A stretch of 64,000 nucleotides of DNA from CAZDQL01 sp964507325 (GTDB taxonomy: Bacteria > Planctomycetota > UBA1135 > GCA-002686595): contig CAZDQL010000010.1 of NCBI GenBank assembly GCA_964507325.1, positions 1-64,000 of the forward strand, given 5' to 3'. The notes under the pieces are model-generated. The model was not told the origin of the DNA, made no database searches, and worked only from the letters and a program-made list of their open reading frames with translations. Of this stretch, positions 47,601 through 56,218 are shown piece after piece. The translations under genes were made by a program, and so were the position numbers. The first letter of the stretch is position 1. Each line of letters starts with the position of its first letter.

Positions 47601-48895
47601 TCCACCAGGTTGACGAGCTGCAACGGATCGCGCTCGAGGTCGTGCAGGAATTCTCCTTCCGGCAGGTGATCGATGTAGCGCGCGTAGACGTGCCGCTCGC
47701 CGCGCACGCCCTCCATGCGGGGGATGCGAGCGTGGTCGAAGAGGTGCTCGAAGAGGAAGTCGTCGCGCCACCCCGCGACCGGCGTGCCCCCCAGCAGGGG
47801 GGCGAGGCTCGTGCCCTGAACCGTCGCGGGCACCTCGAGGCCCGCGAGATCGAGAATCGTGGGGGCGAGGTCGACGTTGAGCACCAGTTCGGACGCGAGT
47901 CGCCCACCCCCGCCCCCCGCGACGCGCGGATCGTGGATCACCAGGGGCACGCGCAGGGACTCCTCGTAGTGCGACCACTTGCCCGCGAAGCCGCGCGACC
48001 CCATGTAATAGCCGTTGTCGCTGGTGAAGATCACGACCGTGTTGCGGGCCAGCCCACGCTGCTCCAGCTCGGCCAGGAGGCGTCCCGTGACGCGGTCGAT
48101 GCCGCTGAGCATGCGGTAGTAGTCGCGCAGGAAGCGGTCGTACTTCGCGGGCGTGTCCCACCTCCAGAACCACCGGTCGCGGTTCAGGGAGCGCGCGAAG
48201 AACTCGGGCAGCTCCTTCCAGAACTCGATCGAGACGCGCGGGGTGGGCAGCTCGCAGTCGACGTAGAGGCCCTGCTCCGGCGGCGAGAAGGGGTACTGGT
48301 CGTCCTTGCTCGCGTCCTCGGCGTGGGGCGCGTTGAAGCTCACCGTCAGGCAGAAGGGTCGCTGCGCGTCGCAGTGCGCGAGAAACTCGAAGGCGTCGTC
48401 TTCAGCGATGTCGGTCAGGTGGCGAGCGGTGCCGTCGGCCTGCTGCTTCAGGAAGGGCTGCCCGTACGAGCGGTAGAAGTCGAACATCACCCGCGGCGAG
48501 TCCGCTTGGGCACGGACTCCGTACTTCCCGATGAAGCCCGTGCGGTACCCCGCGTCCCTGAGGAGAGCGGGATAGCTCACCGCGATCTGCTCGGCGGTCA
48601 GCGGCCGTGTCCCGAAGGTGTAACCATGCCGGCGTTCCCAGGCGCCCGTGAGGACCGACGCCCGGCTCGCCGCGCAGATCGGCGTCGTGACGAACGCGTT
48701 GACGAAGCGCACCCCCCGGCTGGCGATGCCGTCGATCGCCGGCGTCTCCAGGACCGGGTGCCCCGCGCAGCCGAGGGAGTCGTCCCGTTGATCGTCGGTG
48801 ATCAGGATCAGGAAGTTCGGTCGCTCCTCCTGAGCCGCGGTCGCGTGGCCAGGGAGCGTCGCCAAGAGCAGGCAGAGCAGGGTGAGGTTCTTCAT
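44642..48895 (-). CDS. sulfatase-GH106 rhamnosidase fusion
   Basis: A single uninterrupted 1417-residue frame with a signal peptide (residues 1-21). Residues about 25-462 are an S1 sulfatase: LITDDQRDD (metal site), C-A-A-S-R formylglycine motif at Cys74, and FTSDNGYYMGSR with KWSHYEESLRVP. From about residue 470 the protein is a GH106-type alpha-L-rhamnosidase: LVLWPWLNGHVDREQ and MRAKGLGGAIAWDVG match the opening of the GH106 protein at 23427, HLMLDSFEVWPKVDW and AQIPMGEYWNGK lie in the barrel, and RVRLNGKSLGILWNAPYRV is the C-terminal jelly roll. It lacks the central insertion of the other GH106. It probably desulfates and cleaves sulfated rhamnose units. Its ATG overlaps the stop of the upstream gene (ATGA). 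Confidence 0.88.
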   Translation of the reverse strand: MKNLTLLCLLLATLPGHATAAQEERPNFLILITDDQRDDSLGCAGHPVLETPAIDGIASRGVRFVNAFVTTPICAASRASVLTGAWERRHGYTFGTRPLTAEQIAVSYPALLRDAGYRTGFIGKYGVRAQADSPRVMFDFYRSYGQPFLKQQADGTARHLTDIAEDDAFEFLAHCDAQRPFCLTVSFNAPHAEDASKDDQYPFSPPEQGLYVDCELPTPRVSIEFWKELPEFFARSLNRDRWFWRWDTPAKYDRFLRDYYRMLSGIDRVTGRLLAELEQRGLARNTVVIFTSDNGYYMGSRGFAGKWSHYEESLRVPLVIHDPRVAGGGGGRLASELVLNVDLAPTILDLAGLEVPATVQGTSLAPLLGGTPVAGWRDDFLFEHLFDHARIPRMEGVRGERHVYARYIDHLPEGEFLHDLERDPLQLVNLVDDAEEAQLLARMRRRCDALCAETGAAPTLAKGLFRTPPRSARPLVLWPWLNGHVDREQATRELAEMRAKGLGGAIAWDVGSLADPEGLIPTGPPFLGEESVRSIHHAADEAERLGLELGVFASSSWNAGGPWIDAQLASQELLWVGLDVAGPGRFAGALPALEDLTTPFVDVAVVAVPQGKPEGEPIEPIDLSRALDATGRLSWEIPAGNWTLLRFVHSGTGQHLVCPSPASDGLVVDHMSAAATERHFDVILGRLLPDGARHRALKHLMLDSFEVWPKVDWTPGFEGEFRRRYGYDPIPYLPILAGHELHGSEIDARFLQDYRALVSRLMIENHFGHAAEILAQRGLSLLAEGGHGGYPRVDPLQALGVAQIPMGEYWNGKQFWVTKEAASAAHIYGRRDVAAEALTGWRHWRDGPEEYRRLCDLAFCAGLTRPVFHTFAHNPPQAGQPGFAYHAGEHFNVNSTWWNQAGPFVEYLSRCGHLLRQGRFVADVCFYYGDQAPNLVPSRRIDPKVTPPHDEGECLHCGRALPNRTESLGPGYDFDYVNRDVIERDMQVRDGRLVLSSGMEYRLLVLPERDDIALSVLVELERLVREGATLVGRPPERSNSLEGHPGCDEEVRRLARLLWGDAPTEGARRYGEGQVFPEVALRDVLRGMGVGPDFSVVTPEQHQLDYIHRRTASEEIYFVINSADAPVDAECAFRVAEGMQPCLWDAEDGSIRPCPAYRAQAGSLRVPLRLPAVSSVFVVFRPAEGDDPVVAVTREGQVTSGWLHPDLEVRRRTSTGAVVRARRGGSYELTTGGGRSGVVELADPPAALAVAGPWTLEFPAGAAGQGAPPSLELEELVSWPRLADEAACVFSGTARYRTRFDVPGEMLGGGRVLHLDLGEVAEVAQVRLNGKSLGILWNAPYRVDVTRLLKTGANDLEVRVTNLWHNRIVGDLRFPESGAQAHTNLKNKFRADMELLPSGLLGPVVLRCAVDVDVPLR

Positions 48896-49599
48896 CGCGG
48901 GAGGGTCACGCAGGAGCCACGGGCGGGCACGGCCGACGGTGTGCCCAGGGCGCGAGGTAGGCGCCGGTACTTCTTCTCGAGCGCGACCCGGGTCCTGCGC
49001 AGGGATCGCGGATGAACGAGCCGGCGGTTCAGCGCGAGCTCGACGCACTCCCGCGCGGGCGCCAGGCGGACCGAGCAGCCGACGCGCTCCAGCCGCTCCA
49101 CGAGCGCTCGCACGACGTCGACGTCGTCCTTCTCCGAACCCAGGCGCTGCGCGATCCTCCGCCATCCCAGTCGGTGCGCGTGGGAGCGAGCCGAGTTGCG
49201 CACGGCGTAGAGCGTGACCTGTCCAGCCGCCTCGTAGAAGGCGACCTCCACATGGCCACACCCGAAGTGACTCGTCAGGCACAGGTAGCGGTAGAGCACG
49301 CGGTTCATCCGCGGCCGCTCCTGACGCAGGGAGACCATTCCGAAGCGCGGCGTGCCCACCCGCGCCCGACGATGGACGGCGACCCGCAGCGTGCCGCAAC
49401 GGCCCGCCTGGATCCTCGCCTCCTGGAGACGATCGACTGAGGTCCCGCCGCGCAGCAGGCGGCACCAGGCGCGGTTGAACGCGGCGCGCAGCCCCGTGAA
49501 CGCGCAGACGACGTAGGCCCAGCGGTAGAGGGTGTCGATCCTGACGGCGTTCCGACCCCTCGCGCCGTCGTCACTCGAGCGGGTGGCTAGGTCTTGCAA
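48892..49599 (-). CDS. hypothetical basic cytoplasmic protein
   Basis: A 235-residue protein that I do not recognise. It has no signal peptide and is rich in arginine. Recognisable-looking segments are RVLYRYLCLTSHFGCGHV, VTLYAVRNSARSHAHRLGW, and DVDVVRALVERLERVGC, which suggest a compact alpha/beta domain with helices at the end. The stop overlaps the start of the sulfatase-GH106 gene by four bases (ATGA), so its translation is probably coupled to it. The start at 49599 is the first ATG in a long frame; a later start (MNRVLYRYL) is possible. A role with the polysaccharide operon is implied only by position. Confidence 0.5.
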   Translation of the reverse strand: MQDLATRSSDDGARGRNAVRIDTLYRWAYVVCAFTGLRAAFNRAWCRLLRGGTSVDRLQEARIQAGRCGTLRVAVHRRARVGTPRFGMVSLRQERPRMNRVLYRYLCLTSHFGCGHVEVAFYEAAGQVTLYAVRNSARSHAHRLGWRRIAQRLGSEKDDVDVVRALVERLERVGCSVRLAPARECVELALNRRLVHPRSLRRTRVALEKKYRRLPRALGTPSAVPARGSCVTLPR

Positions 49600-49666
49600 G
49601 GATTCGAGTTCGTGAGCCAGCTGGCGTCGGTGGGGGTGGGGACCATCCTACAGGCGATCCGAATCG

Positions 49667-50467
49667 CTAGAGCACGAACTGCAACGCCCGCAGCACCTCG
49701 AAGTAGTCCTCGGTCTCGAGCCCGATCGAGAGCGGCGTGAGCTGCCGCGCGCCGGGGTAGAAGGAGCGGCGGTAGGCGATCTCCTGCTGCTTGTACTCGA
49801 TGCGCAGCTCGAAGCGCTCGGGGAGCTCGAGGCGGGCCGCCGAACGGTCGCTTCGCAGGGCGGCTTCGCTCCCCTCGCGGATGCCGTGCACGGCGCGCTC
49901 GGGGTGCAGCGAGAGGGTCGAAGCGCCGTGGCCGCCCTTCACGGCGAAGGTCCGCACCGGCGGGTGGAAGGCGGCGATCTCCTGGCAGAGGCTCTCGTCT
50001 CCCGAGACGAAGACCACCGGCACGCCCACCGACTCGGCCGCCCAGGCGTGGATCAGGTACTCCGAGGTGGGGATGTCGTTGATCCACATGCCGGCGATGC
50101 GCGAGGAGGACAGGGTGTGTGCCAGGGGGTTGCCGCCGGCGCCGATGCGCGCGTGGTAGCCGATGAACATCGCCGCGTCGAAGCTCGTGTCGAGCTCCTG
50201 GACCATGCTGAAGGGGTGTCCGCTCCAGGCGCGCACCAGGCTGGCCTGGGGAGGGAGCTCCTCGCCGATGACGTTGCGGCCCGGGCCGTGGGCGTCGCGC
50301 ACTAGGATCTCCTCGGCCCCCGCGGCGATCGCCCCCTCGCAGGCGGCTGCCACCTCGGCGGTCATCTGCTTCTGGAAGGGAGCGTAGTCGGCGTGGGCCT
50401 CGTCGGCCTCGCTCCAGTTGGTGACGCCGCAGACGCCCTCGATGTCGGCGCTGATGTAGATCTTCAT
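49667..50467 (-). CDS. dppA: M55 family D-aminopeptidase (DppA-like)
   Basis: A 266-residue enzyme of peptidase family M55. The metal-binding N-terminus is KIYISADIEGVCGVTNW, followed by EEILVRDAHGPGRNV with the DAHG ligands and later HARIGA; these match DppA, a zinc D-aminopeptidase that removes N-terminal D-Ala or similar residues from D-amino-acid peptides. It has no signal peptide, so it acts in the cytoplasm, probably in peptidoglycan peptide recycling or nutrient use. GGAG lies eight bases before the ATG at 50467, which fixes the start. It ends 67 bases before the unknown gene at 49599 and may share its promoter. Confidence 0.88.
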   Translation of the reverse strand: MKIYISADIEGVCGVTNWSEADEAHADYAPFQKQMTAEVAAACEGAIAAGAEEILVRDAHGPGRNVIGEELPPQASLVRAWSGHPFSMVQELDTSFDAAMFIGYHARIGAGGNPLAHTLSSSRIAGMWINDIPTSEYLIHAWAAESVGVPVVFVSGDESLCQEIAAFHPPVRTFAVKGGHGASTLSLHPERAVHGIREGSEAALRSDRSAARLELPERFELRIEYKQQEIAYRRSFYPGARQLTPLSIGLETEDYFEVLRALQFVL

Positions 50468-50640
50468 GACTCGCTCCAGGTGGATGGGCCGGGGCCGGGG
50501 GGGCATGATCGCTGGAGGAGGCCCCTGGGGCCATGCTCAGCCCTGGCTCCGGGGCTCTGAGCCACGATTGCCGCGCCCAGCCTCTGAAATCGGGCGCCGA
50601 TCCATGTAAGGATCGGAGGAGCCGTGCGAAGAGACGAGCC

Positions 50641-51708
50641 ATGAAGAACCGCATCCTCCCGCTGCTGCTGCTCTTGCTCCTGCCCCTGATCGCCGCCCCC
50701 GCGACGGCCGCTCCGGCGCTGATCGCGGACGAGTGCGCCACCTGCGGCAAGACCATCTACTTCGGCGAGCGTTGCCTGACCTGCATCGCGAAGGAGGCGC
50801 GGGAGGCCCGCGAACACCCCTGCGCCGACTGCGGCAAGTCGATCCTGATCGGCCCGCGCTGCGCCGCCTGCACCTGGGAGGCGACCCGCGCCCACCTGGC
50901 CCACGACTGCGCCGGCTGCGGGAAGGAGATCCTGATCGGTTCCCTGTGCGCAATCTGCTCGGCGCAGAAGCTGGAGGGGACCCTGCGCGGGCTCTACGCG
51001 CGCGGCGCCGAGCTGGCGCCCGAGGTGCAGGAGGCCCTCGCCGCCCTCGTGCCCGGGGGGCTCGACGCCGGGGCGATGAAGGAGGCCGCCCTCCGGGAGG
51101 CCGCCGAGCGCAAGGCGGCCCTCGAGCGCTTCGCCGCGGTCGCCGCCCAGTACGCGGCGGAGAAGGGGGTGGCCGTGGGCGAGACGCTCGAGGACCTGGA
51201 GGTCAAACGCCGCGCGCTGCAGGTCGTCGGGGCGGCCGCCACCGTGGCCGACCGGGTCGAGCGCACCAAGCTCAAGGTGGCCGAGGTCGGGATCGGGAAG
51301 GTGGCGAAGATGCCGGTGCGCTCCGAGCTCGGCTGGACGACCCTCGAGGACCTGGCGCGCTTCAAGCTGATCGAGGTGGCCCCCTCGATGGAGGGCACCG
51401 ACCTGGCCCAGGATCCCGCCGCCGTGCTGGCCTCCCTGGTCGTCGCCGATCACCTCTACTTCCTGATGGATCTCGACCTGGTCGCGACCCCCGCAGGCCC
51501 GATCTCGATCGTCGAGGCCCTCGAGCGCAAGAGCGGCGAAGACGCGGAGGGCACCCTGGCCTGCCTGGCGATCCTGCGCTCGGTGCGCGACATCAAGCGC
51601 GGGCACGACCTCACCCGCTCCGTGCGCGACATCTCGCGCTCCCTCGAGATCCTCAACCCCCACTTGTTCGAGGGTGAGGAGAGCGGGGAAGGTGAAGGGG
51701 GCGAGTAG
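50641..51708 (+). CDS. secreted triple zinc-ribbon protein
   Basis: A 355-residue protein with a strong signal peptide (residues 1-24, LLLLLLPLIAAPATAAP). Three tandem 29-residue repeats follow, each with two Cys pairs: Cys32/35/45/48, Cys61/64/74/77 and Cys90/93/103/106, with the pattern CxxCGKxI-x5-CxxC. These look like zinc ribbons, which is unusual for an exported protein. The remaining 240 residues are helical and alanine-rich, with a coiled-coil-like stretch near 145-205 (KEAALREAAERKAALERF). I know no matching family. The internal ATG is chosen because the signal peptide begins there; an earlier in-frame ATG has none. A hairpin follows 53 bases after the stop. Confidence 0.75.
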   Translation: MKNRILPLLLLLLLPLIAAPATAAPALIADECATCGKTIYFGERCLTCIAKEAREAREHPCADCGKSILIGPRCAACTWEATRAHLAHDCAGCGKEILIGSLCAICSAQKLEGTLRGLYARGAELAPEVQEALAALVPGGLDAGAMKEAALREAAERKAALERFAAVAAQYAAEKGVAVGETLEDLEVKRRALQVVGAAATVADRVERTKLKVAEVGIGKVAKMPVRSELGWTTLEDLARFKLIEVAPSMEGTDLAQDPAAVLASLVVADHLYFLMDLDLVATPAGPISIVEALERKSGEDAEGTLACLAILRSVRDIKRGHDLTRSVRDISRSLEILNPHLFEGEESGEGEGGE

Positions 51709-51760
51709 GTCGAGAAGCGGACTCGCCCCTTAAGAGGCAGACCAACCCTATCATGGCGAT

Positions 51761-51779
51761 CCCGCCTTCCTGAGGCGGG
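51761..51779 (+). terminator. hairpin terminator after zinc-ribbon gene
   Basis: CCCGCCT (51761-51767) and AGGCGGG (51773-51779) form a perfect seven-base stem around TCCTG. It starts 53 bases after the stop of the zinc-ribbon gene and lies before the FG-GAP gene. There is no run of T after it, so termination would be weak or depend on other factors. Confidence 0.45.
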
Positions 51780-51858
51780 TACTCGGGGGGACCGCCTGGT
51801 GCACTCCGCCGCCCGCTCCCGGGATGCTCTCACGAAACACGACCAGAGGCTGATCACC

Positions 51859-54591
51859 ATGAATCGCTTTTCGCTCTGGCTGCTGACCTCGACTGCAGTC
51901 TCCGCGCCTGCCTGGGCTGCCACTTCCGACGGCGACTCGCTCGCCGAGGAGGCGCGCTACGCCCCTTATCCCCTGACCAGTGTCTGGTGGGGGGACTACG
52001 ACGCCGACGGGCTCGAGGACGCCTACGTCGTCCAGCCCGACGGATCGGGGCGCCTGCTCCACAACCAGGGTGACGGTCGCTTCGTCGACGTCACCGAGCG
52101 AGCTGGGCTCGCCGATCTGCAGGGCCACCACCTGGCCGCCTGGGGCGACGCCGACGGCGACGGCCGGGCGGACCTCTACCTCGCCGCCTGGCGTGGGGTG
52201 AGCCGCCTCTACGTACAGCTCGAGGACGGGACCTTCGCGGATCACACCGAGACCTCGGGCTTGCCCGCCCACGCACAGCCGCTGGACGCCACCTGGCGCG
52301 ACGTGGACGGGGACGGCAAGGCGGACCTGCAACTGGTGACGGAGCTGGACGACCTCGTCTACCGCTCCGCCGGGGAGGGCCGCTTCGAGAAGGTGGATCT
52401 GGGGCTGGCTCCCCGTGTCGCTCCGCCGCTCGGGACGATCCGCGCGGGCTCGGTGGATCAAGCGCGGGCCGGCGTAGGGCTGCCTCCGATCAGTGGAGGA
52501 CCCCTCGGGGCCCCGATGCCGACGCCGGACTACCAGCCGATCTGTGCCCACTTCGTCAAGGACCAGGCCGTCCCCGGGGTGTGCCTGATGGCTTCCAGTG
52601 ACCCCACGCTGGGAATGCTCTACCCGATCACGAGCGACTGGTTCGTGGAGTCGGGAACGGGCTACGTGGGTCTGGGTACGACCTCACCCGGCGCGCGGCT
52701 GGAGGTGGACGGCAACGTCATCGCCGAGCAGCTCCGCTCCATCGCGGGCGCTGGGGCACCGGTCGTCGCTGTCTCGACCGACCTGTGCCCGAACCTCAAC
52801 GCGGATCTCCTCGACGGGTACGACTCCTCGGCCTTCGCCGTGCTGCCGGTCACCGGCTCGGACATCGCCGACGACAGCATCACCTCCTTGGACCTGGCCT
52901 CGAGCTCCGTGGGCTCGACCGAGATCGCCTATGGCGTGATCCTCGATGCCCACGTCAACGCAGCCGCGAGCATCCAGGGCACCAAGATCCTTCCCCACTT
53001 CGGCATCCAGGACGTGATCACGGACGCGCACGTGGGCATCGGGACGGCCATCCCAGCCGGGCCTTCCGGCCTATCGGAGCTGACGATCGAGGAAGCTGCC
53101 GACCCCGTCGACCAAGCCTGGATCACCCTCATGGAGGGAATCCAGGCGGCGCCGTGGACCTACGTCGAGATGATCGTCAGCGCCCGCGAGGACATGGGCT
53201 ACACCGGCGGCCAGGTGGGGACACTCAGCGCCGACCCGATGCGCTGGTACACCGGTAACTCGGCCTTCATGGAGGCTGACACGTCGGGCAACGTCCACAT
53301 GTGGGACGACCTGGACGTGGATGGGAACCTGAACGTAGACGGGGAGGTGGTTGCCGACACGATCAGCCCCATCGGCAGCCCGCTCACCATCAATGGTAGC
53401 CTCACCATCGCCGGTGCCGCCGTCGAGACCATCGCGCAGGCGACCTTCGGTGATGGGGTGTTCGTCCAATGGGGAGTTCGAGGCGACGGCGGCCAGGGCC
53501 CGACCAGGGGCTATCTCGGCGTACAGGGTCTCACGGACTTCGACGGTATCACCTCCGCCGACTGGCAGTACCTGGAGATCGGCACAGCCGGCATCTCGAC
53601 CGGCTCGACGACCTCGGACAACTACGGCGTCGTGGGGCACTCGAATGGCGTCGGCGTCCGCGGCGAGTACTCCGGTGCTCCGACGGTGGACTACGGAGAG
53701 CTCGGAACGTCGGGCTACGGCGTCCGAGCCAAGGGCAACAACGCCGGCGTCTTCGCGGACTGCCACGGGGAGTACGACGGCGTCCGAGGATTCACTGATT
53801 CGTCTGGCAGCTTCGCCCTCTGGGGCGCCAACGCCAATACCACCTCGAGCAGCGCCATGGGAGTCGTGGGAGCCACCAGCTCCCCGACGGCCTTCGGCGT
53901 CTACGCCTCCGGCGACTTCGGAGGCAGCGGGGCCAAGTACTTCATCAATCCACACCCCACCGACCCTCTGAAGGAAGTGCGCATGGTGTGCCTGGAGGGC
54001 AACGAATCCGGCACCTATTTCCGCGGCACGTCGCGGACGGTGGACGGCCTGGCGATCATCCCGGTGCCCGAGGTCTTCCGCCTGGCCTCGATCGCCGAGC
54101 GCATGACCGTGCAGGTGACCGCGGTGGGCGCCCCCGCGCAGCTCTGGGTCGAGCACAGGGATCTGAACGAGATCGTCGTGCGCAGCGACGTCGACGTCGA
54201 GTTCGACTACTTCGTGAACGGTGTGCGGCGCGGCTACGAGGATCTGGGCGAGAACCTGATCGTCGACAACGTCTCCTACTGGCCGATGGAGGCTGGCGCG
54301 CCCTTCGGTACCCAGTACCCCGATTCCTACCGCCAGATCCTGGTGGAGAACGGGATCCTGAACGCGGACTTCACCCCCAACGAGGCCACCATGGCCGTGA
54401 TGGAGCAGGCTCTGGAGGAGTACGCCATCCGCCGTCAGTACGCCGCTCTCGAGGCCGAGGCGCGCGAAATGGCGCGCGTGGGTCCCGACGTCGAAGAGCT
54501 GGAGCCAGAGCTACGGCCCGTCGAGATTATGGACAAGCCTTCTTCGAAGGTCCCGCGTAGCGAGCGCCCGCGCATGACCGGCGGACGCTGA
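51859..54591 (+). CDS. FG-GAP/VCBS and tail-fibre-like surface protein
   Basis: A 910-residue exported protein with a signal peptide (residues 1-20). Residues about 35-175 carry FG-GAP/VCBS-type repeats with Asp-rich calcium loops (GDYDADGLEDAYVV, WGDADGDGRADLYL, RDVDGDGKADLQLV). From about residue 270 the sequence changes to the style of phage tail-fibre and large surface proteins (TGYVGLGTTSPGARLEVDGN, VDGNLNVDGEVVADT, GYGVRAKGNNAGVF). The last 230 residues form a compact domain (KYFINPHPTDPLKEVRMVCLEG, RLASIAERMTVQVTAVG) that resembles a conserved C-terminal module. It is probably an adhesin or fibre on the cell surface. The substrate or partner is unknown. Confidence 0.68.
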   Translation: MNRFSLWLLTSTAVSAPAWAATSDGDSLAEEARYAPYPLTSVWWGDYDADGLEDAYVVQPDGSGRLLHNQGDGRFVDVTERAGLADLQGHHLAAWGDADGDGRADLYLAAWRGVSRLYVQLEDGTFADHTETSGLPAHAQPLDATWRDVDGDGKADLQLVTELDDLVYRSAGEGRFEKVDLGLAPRVAPPLGTIRAGSVDQARAGVGLPPISGGPLGAPMPTPDYQPICAHFVKDQAVPGVCLMASSDPTLGMLYPITSDWFVESGTGYVGLGTTSPGARLEVDGNVIAEQLRSIAGAGAPVVAVSTDLCPNLNADLLDGYDSSAFAVLPVTGSDIADDSITSLDLASSSVGSTEIAYGVILDAHVNAAASIQGTKILPHFGIQDVITDAHVGIGTAIPAGPSGLSELTIEEAADPVDQAWITLMEGIQAAPWTYVEMIVSAREDMGYTGGQVGTLSADPMRWYTGNSAFMEADTSGNVHMWDDLDVDGNLNVDGEVVADTISPIGSPLTINGSLTIAGAAVETIAQATFGDGVFVQWGVRGDGGQGPTRGYLGVQGLTDFDGITSADWQYLEIGTAGISTGSTTSDNYGVVGHSNGVGVRGEYSGAPTVDYGELGTSGYGVRAKGNNAGVFADCHGEYDGVRGFTDSSGSFALWGANANTTSSSAMGVVGATSSPTAFGVYASGDFGGSGAKYFINPHPTDPLKEVRMVCLEGNESGTYFRGTSRTVDGLAIIPVPEVFRLASIAERMTVQVTAVGAPAQLWVEHRDLNEIVVRSDVDVEFDYFVNGVRRGYEDLGENLIVDNVSYWPMEAGAPFGTQYPDSYRQILVENGILNADFTPNEATMAVMEQALEEYAIRRQYAALEAEAREMARVGPDVEELEPELRPVEIMDKPSSKVPRSERPRMTGGR

Positions 54592-54624
54592 CGCAGCCCA
54601 TCATCGGTGGTACCGTGCTCGCGC

Positions 54625-56175
54625 ATGGAGACCACCAGCATCCTCAACGAGGTCCTCGGCCCGGTGATGCGGGGGCCGTCGAGCTCCCACACCGCGGCTT
54701 CCTACCATTTCGCGGTGTTGGCGCGCGCCCTGTTGGCTGAGCGTCCGGTGCGGGCCGAGTTCACCTTCGACGCCGACGGATCCTACGGCCGCGTCTACCG
54801 GGAGCAGGGCTCGGACCTGGCCTTCGCAGCGGGGCTGATGGGGTGGGAGCTGACCGACGAGCGCTTTCCAGACGCCCTTGAGATCGCCGCGGCGCAGGGG
54901 CTCGAGATCTGCTTCGCCACCGCGCACCTGCCCGAGGCCGATCATCCGAACACGGTGCGCATGCGGCTCGTCGGACCAGGCGAGGACTCGCTCGAGGCGG
55001 TCGGTCGCTCGATCGGCGGTGGGTCGATCGAGATCACCGCGCTCGAGGGCTGGCCGCTGCTCCTGAACGCCCGCAGCCATGAGATCGTCGTGGAGACGCG
55101 GCCCGAGGCGTCCTCCGAGGTGCTGCGGCTCCTGACCGCCGACGGAGCAGCTCTCGAGGCTCCCCTCCTCGATCAGCGGGAGGATTTGGCGCTCTGCCGC
55201 GTCCAGAGGCGAGCACCTCTGCCCACCGAGAGCCGAGCCGAGCTGGCCGACCTCACCGGGGTCACCCGCACCTGGGCCGGCCGGCCGCTCTTCTTCGTCA
55301 AAACGGGTGAGGCCCTCTTCGGGAGCGCCGCCGAGATGGTCGCGCTCGCGGAGGGCGAGGGGCTCTCCCTCGGCGCCGCGGCGTTGCGCTACGAGTCCCA
55401 GCTCCTGGGGTTGAGCGAGGGCGAGGTGCTGGCGGAGATGCGACGCCGCTTCGACGTGATGCGCCGCTCGGTCCACGCCGCCCTGGACGACGAGCCTCCC
55501 CCGATGCAGCTCCTCGGCCCCAGTGCGCAGAAGATCTACGCCGCCGAGGCGGCGGGGGGGCTGGCGGTGGGAGGGATGCACACCCGCGCGGCGGCACGCG
55601 CCCTGGCGGCGATGCACGTCAACTGCGGGATGGGCGTGGTCTGCGCCGCACCGACGGCGGGCTCGGCGGGCGTGCTTCCGGGGGTGGTGACGACCCTGCA
55701 CGAAGAGCACGGCGTGGACGAAGCAGGGGCGGCCCTGGCTCTCTTGGCCGCCGGCGCGGTGGGAGTGATCTTGGCCGAGCGGGCGACCTTCGCCGCCGAG
55801 ATCGCCGGGTGTCAGGTCGAGATCGGCGCGGCGGGCGCGATGGCGGCGGCTGCGGTCGTGGAAGTGGCGGGCGGGACGGCGGCGCAGGGGGCGGACGCGG
55901 CGGCGATCTCCTTCCAGAACACGATGGGCTCGGTCTGCGATCTCGTCCAAGGCATCGTGGAGATCCCCTGTCACACCCGCAACGCCGTCGCGGCCTCGTC
56001 GGCCTTCGTCTGCGCCGACTTGATCCTCGGTGGCTACGAGAACCCCGTTCCCCTCGACGAGACGATCGACGCGGTCTACGCTGTCGGCCAGGCGCTGCCC
56101 CAGGAGCTGAAGGTCACGGCGCTCGGCGGCCTCGCCCTCGCGCCGTCCGCTCAGGCGCTGCCGAGGCGCCGCTAG
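54625..56175 (+). CDS. sdaA: L-serine dehydratase, single-chain iron-sulfur type
   Basis: A 516-residue protein with both subunits of the bacterial iron-sulfur L-serine dehydratase in one chain. The beta domain opens with the diagnostic LGPVMRGPSSSHTAAS. The alpha domain carries MHVNCGMGVVCAAPTAGSAG (Cys334, Cys340), AEIAGCQVEIGAAGAM (Cys396) and IVEIPCHTRNAVA (Cys449); some of these cysteines would hold the 4Fe-4S cluster. The enzyme converts L-serine to pyruvate and ammonia. The ATG at 54625 begins the conserved sequence. It is followed 43 bases later by the ornithine cyclodeaminase-family gene on the same strand, so the two may form an amino acid catabolic operon. Confidence 0.88.
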   Translation: METTSILNEVLGPVMRGPSSSHTAASYHFAVLARALLAERPVRAEFTFDADGSYGRVYREQGSDLAFAAGLMGWELTDERFPDALEIAAAQGLEICFATAHLPEADHPNTVRMRLVGPGEDSLEAVGRSIGGGSIEITALEGWPLLLNARSHEIVVETRPEASSEVLRLLTADGAALEAPLLDQREDLALCRVQRRAPLPTESRAELADLTGVTRTWAGRPLFFVKTGEALFGSAAEMVALAEGEGLSLGAAALRYESQLLGLSEGEVLAEMRRRFDVMRRSVHAALDDEPPPMQLLGPSAQKIYAAEAAGGLAVGGMHTRAAARALAAMHVNCGMGVVCAAPTAGSAGVLPGVVTTLHEEHGVDEAGAALALLAAGAVGVILAERATFAAEIAGCQVEIGAAGAMAAAAVVEVAGGTAAQGADAAAISFQNTMGSVCDLVQGIVEIPCHTRNAVAASSAFVCADLILGGYENPVPLDETIDAVYAVGQALPQELKVTALGGLALAPSAQALPRRR

Positions 56176-56218
56176 TCCTCGAGGGAGTCGTACCCCAGAA
56201 GGAGTGGGAGTCCAAGAC

